Assembly: GCF_916700565.1 (NCBI RefSeq)
Contig: NZ_CAKAKO010000001.1
Span: 620,001 to 684,000, forward strand
Direction of reading: 5' to 3'
DNA: 64,000 bases
From: Xenophilus sp. Marseille-Q4582
GTDB taxonomy: Bacteria > Pseudomonadota > Gammaproteobacteria > Burkholderiales > Burkholderiaceae_C
The notes under the pieces are model-generated. The model worked only from the letters and a program-made list of their open reading frames with translations. It searched no databases and was not told the DNA's origin. Numbering within the stretch: the first letter of the stretch is position 1; every line of letters begins with the position of its first letter. The translations under genes were made by a program, and so were the position numbers. Positions 25,065 through 34,188 of this stretch are shown here, in pieces.

Positions 25065-27410
25065 GTGAATTCGATCGCCGACAAGTTCAAGAAGTTGCTG
25101 CCCGCCAAGCCCGAAGGCGGTGATGTGCCCCCCGCCGATGCGGCGGCGCTCGTGATCGACAACGCCGACACGGTGCAGTCGCCCGAGGAGCGCACGGTCT
25201 ACATCCCGCGCAAGGACAAGGCTTCGGATCCGCCCAGCGTGTACGACGCGCCGGTGGACTTCGCGCCCAGCCGCAATTTCGACGAGCCTGTCGAGCAGCC
25301 CGCGCTGACCGCCGCCACGCCCGACGCCGCCGCAGCCGCCGCCGAGGCGATGCCGGCGGTCGAAAGCCGCAGCAGCGGCCTGGCCCGGCGGCAGCGCATG
25401 CTGGCCCTGGGCCTGGCCGGTTCGGTGCTGGCCCTGCTGGTGGTGGCCGGCTACTCGATCGTGTCGGCGGACCGGCTGGCGCAGCAGGTGGCCTCCAGCG
25501 GCCAGTCGCTGATGCAGTCGCAGCGCCTGGCCAAGTCGGTCTCGCAGGCCCTGGTGGGCAGCGAGTCGGCTTTCGCGGAGGTGCAGGACAGCGCGGGTGA
25601 CTTGCAGCGCCGCGTGAACGGCCTGGCCTCGGGCGACGAGGGCCTGAAGCTGGAGGCGCTGGGCACCGACTTCTCCGGTGACATGGCCAAGATCCAGCCG
25701 CTGGTCAGCCGCGCCTCGGCCAGCGCCAAGGTGGTGCTGGACCAGAAGCCCACGCTGACCAAGGTCGGCACCGCCCTGCGCACCATCAACCGCCAGTCCT
25801 CCGAACTGCTGGAGATGAGCGAAACCGTGTCCTCGCTGAAGATGCAGCAGGGTGCCTCGCTGCCCGAGATCGCGGCCGCCGGCCAGCTCGTGATGCTGAC
25901 GCAGCGCATCGGCAAGTCGGCCAACGAATTCCTGACGGTGGAAGGCGTGAGCCCCGACGCCGTGTTCCTGCTGGGCAAGGACCTGAACAGCTTCCAGGAG
26001 ATCGCCCGCGGCCTGCTGGACGGCAGCGCCCAGCTGCGCCTGCCGGGCACCCGCGAGGCGCAGACCCGCCAGCAGCTGGAGGCGCTGCTCAAGAGCTACG
26101 AAGAAACGCGCACGGAAGCCGGCGGCATCCTGGGCAACCTGCAGGGCCTGGTCGCGGCGCGCGAGGCGCAGGCCACCATCCTGGCCGACAGCGAACCCCT
26201 GCGCGTGGCGCTGGGCGAGCTGCAGGGCAAGCTGTCGCAGCGCTCGGGCCTGGGCGGCGGCACGCTGGCCCTGCTGGCGCTGTTGTCGCTGGCCTCGCTG
26301 GGCCTGGCCGCCGCCATCGGTTACGTGCAGGTGCGCGAAGGCCGCCTGCGCGCCGCCGCCGCCGAACAGGAGCGCCTGGAAGCCGAACGCCTGAGCGAGG
26401 AAGCCAACCGCGTCAACACCGCCAACCAGGCCGCCATTCTTCGCCTGATGAACGAGCTGCAGACGGTGGCCGAAGGCGACCTGACGCACGAGGCGACGGT
26501 GACCGAGGACATCACCGGTGCCATCGCCGACTCGGTGAACTACACGGTGGAAGAACTGCGCATCCTGGTGGGCAACGTGCAGAACACGGCCGCCCGCGTG
26601 GCCCAGACCACCTCGCAGGTGGAAAGCACCTCGACCGAGCTGCTCGCCGCGTCGACCGAACAGCTGCGCGAAATCCGCGAGACCGGCCAGTCCGTGCTGA
26701 CCATGGCCGAGCGCATCAACGGCGTGTCCGCCCAGGCGCAGGAATCCGCCGCGGTGGCGCGCCAGTCGCTGCAGGCGGCCTCGTCCGGCCTGGACGCCGT
26801 GCAGAACGCCATCGGCGGCATGAACGCCATCCGCGACCAGATCCAGGAAACCTCCAAGCGCATCAAGCGCCTAGGCGAGTCCTCGCAGGAGATCGGTGAA
26901 ATCACCGAGCTGATCTCGGACATCACCGAACAGACCAACGTGCTGGCGCTGAACGCCGCCATCCAGGCCGCCTCGGCCGGCGACGCCGGCCGCGGCTTCT
27001 CGGTGGTGGCGGAAGAAGTGCAGCGGCTGGCCGAACGCTCCGCGGACGCCACGCGCCAGATCGCGGCGCTGGTGAAGGCCATTCAGACCGACACGCAGGA
27101 CGCGGTGGGCGCCATGGAGCGTTCCACGCAGGGCGTGGTGCAGGGGGCCAAGCTGTCCGACAACGCCGGCACGGCCCTGACCGAGATCGACAGCGTGTCG
27201 CGCCGGCTGGCCGACCTGATCGAGCAGATCTCGCAATCGGCCTCCCGCGAAGCCGAGTCGGCCAACGTGGTGGCGGCCAACATCCAGCACATCTTCGCCG
27301 TGACCGAGCAGACCGGCGAAGGCACGCGCGCCACGGCGCGCCAGGTGCGCGAGCTGTCGCACATGGCCGAAGAGCTGCGCCAGTCGGTGGCGCGCTTCAA
27401 GATCGCCTGA
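25065..27410 (+). CDS. pilJ: PilJ, type IV pilus methyl-accepting chemotaxis protein
   Basis: 781 residues from GTG 25065. An unusually long, acidic N-terminal cytoplasmic tail precedes the first membrane segment (about 107-128, MLALGLAGSVLALLVVAGYS). A helical PilJ sensor domain follows, with a second segment near 400-420 (GGTLALLALLSLASLGLAAA), a HAMP region and the signalling hairpin around 600-690 (ITEQTNVLALNAAIQAASAG, GRGFSVVAEEVQRLAERS). It is the sole receptor of the Pil/Chp system and is encoded between pilI and pilL. Confidence 0.95.
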   Translation: MNSIADKFKKLLPAKPEGGDVPPADAAALVIDNADTVQSPEERTVYIPRKDKASDPPSVYDAPVDFAPSRNFDEPVEQPALTAATPDAAAAAAEAMPAVESRSSGLARRQRMLALGLAGSVLALLVVAGYSIVSADRLAQQVASSGQSLMQSQRLAKSVSQALVGSESAFAEVQDSAGDLQRRVNGLASGDEGLKLEALGTDFSGDMAKIQPLVSRASASAKVVLDQKPTLTKVGTALRTINRQSSELLEMSETVSSLKMQQGASLPEIAAAGQLVMLTQRIGKSANEFLTVEGVSPDAVFLLGKDLNSFQEIARGLLDGSAQLRLPGTREAQTRQQLEALLKSYEETRTEAGGILGNLQGLVAAREAQATILADSEPLRVALGELQGKLSQRSGLGGGTLALLALLSLASLGLAAAIGYVQVREGRLRAAAAEQERLEAERLSEEANRVNTANQAAILRLMNELQTVAEGDLTHEATVTEDITGAIADSVNYTVEELRILVGNVQNTAARVAQTTSQVESTSTELLAASTEQLREIRETGQSVLTMAERINGVSAQAQESAAVARQSLQAASSGLDAVQNAIGGMNAIRDQIQETSKRIKRLGESSQEIGEITELISDITEQTNVLALNAAIQAASAGDAGRGFSVVAEEVQRLAERSADATRQIAALVKAIQTDTQDAVGAMERSTQGVVQGAKLSDNAGTALTEIDSVSRRLADLIEQISQSASREAESANVVAANIQHIFAVTEQTGEGTRATARQVRELSHMAEELRQSVARFKIA

Positions 27411-27442
27411 CCGTCGCCCGATTTCCTGCCGAGCTGTCCATC

Positions 27443-30400
27443 GTGCCCATTTCCTCGTCCGCTCAAGCGCCCGTCGCCGGCAACGCGCCGGCCTCCGAAG
27501 ATCTGGGGCCCTTGGCCTGGGTCCACGGCGAAATCCAGAAGTCCGTCGACACCGCGGTCAAGTCGCTGCGGCGCGTGGCGCGGGAGCAGGGCCTGTCGCA
27601 CGAGGAAGCGGCCGGCGTGCTGCGCATGGCGCGCCAGCAGCTGCACCAGGCCGTGGGCGTGCTGCAGATGGTGGGCCATGGCGCGCCCGCGCGCCTGCTG
27701 GGCGCGATGGAACTCGCGGTGCGCCAGTTCGTCGACGAGCCCGGCCGCTGCACCGACGAGCGCGTGGGCCGCATCGAGCAGGCGGGCTTTGCGCTGACCG
27801 ACTTCATCGGCGCCGTGCTGGCCGGCAAGCGGGTGTCCTCGGTCGGCCTGTTCCCGCAGTACCGCGAAGTGCTGGAACAGGTGGGCAACGAGCGCGTGCA
27901 TCCGGCCGACCTGTGGAACTACCCCTGGGTGTGGGCCGAGGTGCAGCGCCCCAAGGGCCACCGCGCGGTGGCCTACGGCCCGGCCGTGCGCTCGGCCTTC
28001 GACCGCGACATCCTCAAGGTCGTCAAGAGCGGCGACGAGGAAGCCGCGCGCCACCTGGGCGCGCTCTGCCTGAGCCTGGGCCTGGGCGTCACGCAGCCGA
28101 GGATCGCCAGCTTCTGGATGCTGGCCTCGGGCTTCTTCGAAGCGCTGTCGCTGGGCCTGCTACCCACCGACAGCTACGTGAAACTCGCGGCCTCGCGCGT
28201 GCTGCTGCAGTACACCACGCTCGCACGCGGCGATTCGGCCGTGTCCGAGCGCCTGGGGCAGGACCTGCTGTTCTTCTGTGCGCAGGCCGTGCCCGGCCCG
28301 CGCGAAGCCGCCCAGATGCTGCGCGCCGTGCGCGTGGCGTGGGGCGTGCAGAACCACGAGGCGATCAACTACGGCGCCGTCCAGTTCGGCCGCTTCGACC
28401 CCGCGGCCCTGGCCCAGGCGCGCAAGCGCATCGAGACCGCCAAGGAAATGTGGACCCGGCTGGCCGGCGGCGACACGCAGAGCGTGCGCCAGGTCGCCGA
28501 CAGCTTCGCGCAGCTGGGCGAGTCGCTGCACAAGCTGCATCCGGCCAGCGCGCCCATGGCACAGGCGCTCCAGCATGCGGTGGAGGCCTCGGCCCGTTCG
28601 GGCCAGGCGCCGTCGACCGAACTGGCCATGGAAGTGGCCACCTCGGTGCTGTACCTGGAGGCGGCCTTCGAGGACCTGGACCCGCAGGACCGCCAGCTCA
28701 CGGCCCGCACGGTGCAACTGGCCGCGCGCATCGAGCGCGCCCGCGAAGGCGGCAAGTCGGAGCCGCTCGAGCCCTGGATGGAGGAGCTCTACCGCCGCGT
28801 GAGCGACCGCCAGACCATGGGCTCCATCGTCGACGAGCTGCGCGCCCATCTGTCGGAGCTCGAGAAATCGCTGGACCAGTTCTTCCGACGCCCGGGCGAG
28901 AAGGGGCTGCTGCGCACCGTGCCGGGCCAGCTGCAGCAGATGCGCGGCGTGTTCTCGGTGCTGGGGCTGGAGCAGGCCTCGCAGACCGTGCAGCGCATGC
29001 GCGAGGAGGTCGAGGACCTGATGGCGCAGCGCGGCGCCGCCGAGCCCGAGGACTATGACCTGCTGGGCAACAACCTCGGCGCCCTGGGCTTCCTGATCGA
29101 CATGCTGGGCTACCAGCCCGGCCTGGCGCGCCGCCTGTTCGTGTTCGACGAGGTGCGCGGCGAGCTCAAGCCACTGATGGGCCGCCAGCTCGAAGACACG
29201 CCGGTGCACGGCATCGGCGCCGATGCCGGCGTGGCCGCGGGCAGCGCCGCGCCGCAGACCGACACCGTGCTCAGCGTCGAGGACGTGGACAAGCAGATCG
29301 CGGCCAAGCTGGCCGCGCTGGCGGCACCGGCGAAGGCCGCCAGGCCGGCCCAGCCCGCGGCGGGCCTGGACGCCTTCGTCCAGGCCGCCAGCAGCTGGGA
29401 CCACAAGATCGCCGGCCCCGCCTCGCTCGACGTGCTGCCGCACACCGAGGTCAACGAACTCGACGAAGACGACCTGCAGGCCATCTTCCTGGAAGAGGCC
29501 AGCGAAGTGCTGCACAACGGCCGCGACGCCGTCGCCGCGCTGCGCAACAACCCGTCCGACACGAGCGAGCTCACGGTGCTGCGCCGCGCCTTCCACACGC
29601 TCAAGGGCAGCTCGCGCATGGTCGGGCTCATGGACTACGGCGAAGCCGCCTGGGCCTACGAGCAGGTGCTCAACACCTGGCTGGCCGACCAGCGGTCCGC
29701 CACGCCCGAACTGCTGGACGGCGCCGCCGAGGCGCTGGAAAGCTTCCGCCAGTGGGCCGACGCCATCGCCCGCAACGAACCGCATGGCTGGGAGCCCGGC
29801 CCGATGCGCGCGGCAGCCGAAGCGCTGGCCCGCGGCGAGGCTTCGCCGGCGCTGGCCGCGCGCCACCTCAACGACGCCGCCGCGCTCGCCGTCGCCGCCC
29901 GCCAGATCGCGGCGGGAGAAGACGCCGGGGCCGCCCCCGCGCCCGCGCCGGCGGCCGAGGCGCCGTCCGCACCGCCGCAAGAGGCCCCGCGCTTCGAGCT
30001 GCCGGATCTTGAGCTGGATCTGGACCTGGGCGACGGCGCTCCGGTGGCTGCGCCAGCGGCCACGCCCGCGGCACCGCAGCGCGGGCTGCAAGACCTGCCG
30101 GACCTGGATTTCCTGCCCGAGGAAGAAGGCACGCTGCGCGCCGGCCCGCGCGTGGACCGTGACGCCCCCACGCAGCTGGCCGGCCTGCCGGGCGAAGGCC
30201 CGGCCGCACCCGCGCCTTCCCTCAGCGACGAAGAGCGCCGCGCCGACGCCGAGGCCCTGGACCTGCATGGCGACGACTTCGCCATCACCGACATCCTGCA
30301 TCCGATCTACGAAGAGCCGTCCGCGCGCAGCGAGGCGGATTCGCTGGCGCTGGGCGAGATCGACTTCCTCGATGCCGTGCGCCGGCCTGCGCCCCCTGCG

Positions 30401-33400
30401 GCCGCGCCGGCCTCGCACGCCGAGCCCCTGGCCTTCACGCTGCCCGCCGACTGGACCGAGGAGGGGCAGCCGCGCAAGGCCGCCGGACCGGCCGATCCGC
30501 TGGGCCCCGATGCCGGCGAGACGCAGCCGGGCAAGCTGCTGGAGCCCACGCCTGCGGCGCCGACCGAGCCGGAAGCGGTGACCGCCGCGCCGCCGTCGCT
30601 GGATCCCGGCGAGGAAGCGCCCGCGGCCGCGGAGGCGGAAGCCCGCGCGCCGGCCCTCGCCGGCCTTTCCCTGGCGCCGGCCGATCCTGCCGGGCCCGCG
30701 CCGCAGCCGGCCCCGGAGGCAGCGGCCGAAGAAGCCTCTGCGACGGCGACGGCAGACGATGCCGCACCGGCCGCGCCCCTGGCCGCTTCCGCCCTGGACG
30801 CCGTCATCGACCTGCCCGCGCCCGCCGCGGCCGCGTCGGAACAGGTCCCCGAGCCGGCCGCCGAGCCCGTCTTCCTGCCGGAAAGCGCGCTGACCGAGGC
30901 GCTGCTGCAAGCGCAGGTCTCGCCGGAGCCGGCGCCAGAACCGGCCGCTGCCGCCGGCGCGCCGGCGGACGATGCCGCAGTCCCGTCCGCGCCCGAGGCC
31001 GAGCCGGCCGTTCTGCCCGAGCCCGAGCCCGGGCATCCGGCGGCGGCCGCCGCGCCGGTGCCGCCCCCCGCGCTGGTCGCTTCCGCCGAGGACGCGGTCA
31101 AGGTCATCGGTCCGCTGCGCATCGGCATCGCGCTCTACAACGTCTACCTCAACGAGGCCGACGAATGGTCGCGCCAGCTTGCCAACGACGTCGGCGAATG
31201 GGCCCTGCAGCCTTATGAAACCATCGCCGACAGCACCGTCGGCCTGGCGCATTCGCTGGCCGGCAGTTCGGCGACCGTCGGCTTCCAGGGCCTGTCGGGC
31301 ATGGCGCGCCTGTTCGAGGCCGCGCTGCAGCACCTGCGCAACCACGGCGGCGGCACCGCCGCGCAGGGCGCGACGCTGGTCGCCGCGGCCAACGAAGTGC
31401 GCCGGCTGCTGCACCAGTTCGCGGCCGGCTTCCTGAAGGAGCCGGATCCGCTGGTGCTGCATGCGCTGCGTGAACTGGTCATGGCGCCCGAGCGGCCCGC
31501 GGCCGCGCCGGCCCAGGCGCCCTGGGCCTCGTCGTCCTCGGGCTTCGAGCGCGGCCCGGCAGTTGCCACCGCCCCTACGGCCGGGCGCGCGATGGACGCA
31601 GCGCTGGAGGACAGCGATGAAGCCATCGACGTCGAGGATGCCGTGGACCCGGACCTGTTCCCGGTGTTCGAGGAAGAAGCCGCCGAGCTGCTGCCCGAAC
31701 TGGCCCGGGCCCTGCAGCAGTGGACGCAGCATCCGGCCGATGCCGGCCCGCGCACCGCGGCGCTGCGCACGCTGCACACCCTGAAGGGCAGCGCGCGCCT
31801 GGCCGGCGCCATGCGCCTGGGCGAACGCGCGCACCGCATGGAATCGGCCATCGAGGCCATCGCCGTCGATGCCGGCGAGCGCGGCGCCATCGAGGCGCTG
31901 AGCGCGCGCTTCGACGGCCTGCAGGCCACCTTCGACGGCCTGCGCATGGCGGACCAGGCCGGCCAGGCCGAACTCGCGCAGCGCGCGGCTGCCGCGGTGG
32001 CCGCCGCGCCGGCCGTGCCGGGCAGCACCTTCCTCGAAGACCTGGCGCCGGTGAGCGCCGGGGCGGCCGATGCCGCGCCCGAAAGCGCCGCCGCTGCCCA
32101 CGATGGCGCGCCCGCGCCCGATGGGGAAGCGGCCGAAGCCGCTGCCGCGCCCCCGGGACCGGCGGCGCCGCTGCTGCCGCCGTCCACGCTGCGCCTGGGC
32201 GCCGCGCGCGCCGGTTCCGGGCAGACGGTGCGCGTGCGCACCCAGCTGCTGGACCGCCTGGTGTCGCAGGCCGGCGAGGTCATCATCACGCGCTCGCGCA
32301 TGGAGGCCGAGCTGCGCCAGCTGACGGGTTCGCTGGCCGAGCTGACCGGCAACCTGGACCGCCTGCGCCAGCAGCTGCGCGACGTGGAAGTGCAGGCCGA
32401 GAGCCAGATGCAGTCGCGCCTGGCCCAGACCAAGGACACGCAGCAGAGCTTCGACCCGCTGGAGTTCGACCGCTTCACGCGGGTGCAGGAGCTGACGCGC
32501 ATGATGGCCGAGTCGGTGAACGACGTGGCCACCGTGCAGCGCACCTTGCAAAAGACCGTGCAGGCGGCCGAAGACGGCCTGGCCGCGCAGGCGCGCCAGA
32601 CGCGCGAACTGCAGCGCGGCCTGCTGCGCACGCGCATGGTCGAGTTCGAGAGCCTGGCCGACCGCCTGTACCGCGTCACGCGCCAGGCCTCCAAGGACAC
32701 GGGCAAGCAGGTGCGTCTGGACATCACGGGCGGCAGCATCGAGATGGACCGCGGCGTGCTCGACCGCATGACGCCGGCCTTCGAGCACCTGCTGCGCAAC
32801 TGCGTGGCGCACGGCATCGAGGACGCGGCCGTGCGTGCGCAGGCCGGCAAGGACCCGGTGGGCCTGGTGCGCATCACGCTGGCGCAGGAAGGCAACGACG
32901 TGTCGGTGCGCTTCGCCGACGACGGCGCCGGCCTGCAGCGCGAGCGCATCCTGGCGCGCGCCCAGGCCCTGGGGCTGGTGGACGCGAACCAGGCGCGCGA
33001 ACTGAGCGCGGCCGAGGCGGCCGAACTGATCTTCCGTCCGGGCTTTTCTACGGCCACCCAAGTGTCCGAGTTGGCCGGCCGCGGCATCGGCATGGACGTG
33101 GTGCGCGCCGAAGTGGCGGCGCTGGGCGGGCGCATCGAGACGCACAGCACCGACGGCCTGGGCACCGAGTTCCGCCTCGTGCTGCCGCTGACCACCGCCG
33201 TCACGCACGTGGTGATGCTGCGTTCGGGCGAGAACACGGTGGGCGTGCCGTCCAACCTGGTCGAGCTGGTGCAGCGCGCCAGCGCCGACGATCTGGCCCG
33301 CGCCTACGCGCAGCAAAGCTACCCCTTCGGCGGCGAAGATGTGCCCTTCTACTGGAGCGGCGCGCTGCTGCAGTCCAGTGCGCAGAGCGCGCAGGCGCCG

Positions 33401-34114
33401 GGGCGCACCAACACCATCGTCATCGTGCGAAGCGCCGCGCAGCGGCTGGCGCTGCACGTGGACGAAGTGCTGGGCAACCAGGAAGTGGTGGTGAAGAACC
33501 TGGGCCCGCAGCTGGCGCGCGTGCCCGGCATGGCCGGCATCTCGGTGCTGGCCTCGGGCGCGGTGGCGCTGATCTACAACCCGGTGGCCCTGGCCGCGCT
33601 GCATGGCGACACCGCCCGTGCACTGCAGCGCAGTGCGGCCGAGCCGGCGGCACCCGCCGCGGACCGGCCCGCTGCCGATCTGGGGCCGCGAGGCCCGGCG
33701 GCTGCGGTGCCGCAGGCGCAGGCCGCCTCGCAGGTTCCGCTGGTGCTGGTGGTGGACGACTCGATCACGGTGCGCCGCGTCACGCAGCGCCTGCTGCAGC
33801 GCGAAGGCTACCGCGTGGCGCTGGCGGCCGACGGCCTGCAGGCGCTGGAGCGGCTGCAGCAGGAGCGCCCGACCGTGGTGCTGTCGGACATCGAGATGCC
33901 GCGCATGGACGGCTTCGACCTGGCGCGCAACATCCGGGCCGACGCCGCCCTGGCCGGCCTGCCGATCATCATGATCACCTCGCGCATTGCCGAGAAGCAC
34001 CGCGACCACGCGCGCGAACTGGGCGTGGACCACTACCTGGGCAAGCCCTATGCGGAAGAGGAACTGCTGAGCCTGGTGCGGCACTTCGCCGAGCAGGGGC
34101 AGGTGGCCGCCTGA
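27443..34114 (+). CDS. pilL: PilL/ChpA, multi-Hpt hybrid histidine kinase of the Pil/Chp system
   Basis: 2223 residues from GTG 27443. Histidine phosphotransfer motifs occur at His718 (AFHTLKGSSRMVG), His1270 (LAHSLAGSSATVG) and His1445 (TLHTLKGSARLAG). A long Ala/Pro-rich linker spans roughly residues 830-1210. The CheA core follows, with the dimerisation helices, an ATP-binding N-box near Asn1786 (LLRNCVAHGIED), a CheW-like domain, and a C-terminal receiver (VLVVDDSITVRRVTQRLL, SDIEMPRMDG) in the last 120 residues. It phosphorylates PilG and PilH. The expected pilK methyltransferase between pilJ and pilL is absent; pilJ and pilL are only 32 bases apart. Confidence 0.95.
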   Translation: MPISSSAQAPVAGNAPASEDLGPLAWVHGEIQKSVDTAVKSLRRVAREQGLSHEEAAGVLRMARQQLHQAVGVLQMVGHGAPARLLGAMELAVRQFVDEPGRCTDERVGRIEQAGFALTDFIGAVLAGKRVSSVGLFPQYREVLEQVGNERVHPADLWNYPWVWAEVQRPKGHRAVAYGPAVRSAFDRDILKVVKSGDEEAARHLGALCLSLGLGVTQPRIASFWMLASGFFEALSLGLLPTDSYVKLAASRVLLQYTTLARGDSAVSERLGQDLLFFCAQAVPGPREAAQMLRAVRVAWGVQNHEAINYGAVQFGRFDPAALAQARKRIETAKEMWTRLAGGDTQSVRQVADSFAQLGESLHKLHPASAPMAQALQHAVEASARSGQAPSTELAMEVATSVLYLEAAFEDLDPQDRQLTARTVQLAARIERAREGGKSEPLEPWMEELYRRVSDRQTMGSIVDELRAHLSELEKSLDQFFRRPGEKGLLRTVPGQLQQMRGVFSVLGLEQASQTVQRMREEVEDLMAQRGAAEPEDYDLLGNNLGALGFLIDMLGYQPGLARRLFVFDEVRGELKPLMGRQLEDTPVHGIGADAGVAAGSAAPQTDTVLSVEDVDKQIAAKLAALAAPAKAARPAQPAAGLDAFVQAASSWDHKIAGPASLDVLPHTEVNELDEDDLQAIFLEEASEVLHNGRDAVAALRNNPSDTSELTVLRRAFHTLKGSSRMVGLMDYGEAAWAYEQVLNTWLADQRSATPELLDGAAEALESFRQWADAIARNEPHGWEPGPMRAAAEALARGEASPALAARHLNDAAALAVAARQIAAGEDAGAAPAPAPAAEAPSAPPQEAPRFELPDLELDLDLGDGAPVAAPAATPAAPQRGLQDLPDLDFLPEEEGTLRAGPRVDRDAPTQLAGLPGEGPAAPAPSLSDEERRADAEALDLHGDDFAITDILHPIYEEPSARSEADSLALGEIDFLDAVRRPAPPAAAPASHAEPLAFTLPADWTEEGQPRKAAGPADPLGPDAGETQPGKLLEPTPAAPTEPEAVTAAPPSLDPGEEAPAAAEAEARAPALAGLSLAPADPAGPAPQPAPEAAAEEASATATADDAAPAAPLAASALDAVIDLPAPAAAASEQVPEPAAEPVFLPESALTEALLQAQVSPEPAPEPAAAAGAPADDAAVPSAPEAEPAVLPEPEPGHPAAAAAPVPPPALVASAEDAVKVIGPLRIGIALYNVYLNEADEWSRQLANDVGEWALQPYETIADSTVGLAHSLAGSSATVGFQGLSGMARLFEAALQHLRNHGGGTAAQGATLVAAANEVRRLLHQFAAGFLKEPDPLVLHALRELVMAPERPAAAPAQAPWASSSSGFERGPAVATAPTAGRAMDAALEDSDEAIDVEDAVDPDLFPVFEEEAAELLPELARALQQWTQHPADAGPRTAALRTLHTLKGSARLAGAMRLGERAHRMESAIEAIAVDAGERGAIEALSARFDGLQATFDGLRMADQAGQAELAQRAAAAVAAAPAVPGSTFLEDLAPVSAGAADAAPESAAAAHDGAPAPDGEAAEAAAAPPGPAAPLLPPSTLRLGAARAGSGQTVRVRTQLLDRLVSQAGEVIITRSRMEAELRQLTGSLAELTGNLDRLRQQLRDVEVQAESQMQSRLAQTKDTQQSFDPLEFDRFTRVQELTRMMAESVNDVATVQRTLQKTVQAAEDGLAAQARQTRELQRGLLRTRMVEFESLADRLYRVTRQASKDTGKQVRLDITGGSIEMDRGVLDRMTPAFEHLLRNCVAHGIEDAAVRAQAGKDPVGLVRITLAQEGNDVSVRFADDGAGLQRERILARAQALGLVDANQARELSAAEAAELIFRPGFSTATQVSELAGRGIGMDVVRAEVAALGGRIETHSTDGLGTEFRLVLPLTTAVTHVVMLRSGENTVGVPSNLVELVQRASADDLARAYAQQSYPFGGEDVPFYWSGALLQSSAQSAQAPGRTNTIVIVRSAAQRLALHVDEVLGNQEVVVKNLGPQLARVPGMAGISVLASGAVALIYNPVALAALHGDTARALQRSAAEPAAPAADRPAADLGPRGPAAAVPQAQAASQVPLVLVVDDSITVRRVTQRLLQREGYRVALAADGLQALERLQQERPTVVLSDIEMPRMDGFDLARNIRADAALAGLPIIMITSRIAEKHRDHARELGVDHYLGKPYAEEELLSLVRHFAEQGQVAA

Positions 34115-34173
34115 GGCGGCGCGGGCAGGGCGCCGAAGCGTCCCGGCGGCGCCGCCTCAGGCGGCCACCTGCC
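34098..34173. terminator. 25-bp perfect inverted repeat at the pilL end, between convergent pilL and phr
   Basis: Arm 34098-34122 is the exact reverse complement of arm 34149-34173, with a 26-base loop. The first arm includes the last codons and TGA of pilL; the second ends 15 bases from the phr stop. There is no T-run, but a stem of this length should block or process transcripts from both sides. Confidence 0.75.
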
Positions 34174-34188
34174 AGGGATGGCAGGCGC

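Noticed and set aside
28160-34084. A very long open frame antisense to pilL
   Set aside because: GC-rich third positions keep the opposite strand open; its translation is low-complexity His/Arg/Gly/Ala-rich and matches no family, while pilL itself is unmistakable.
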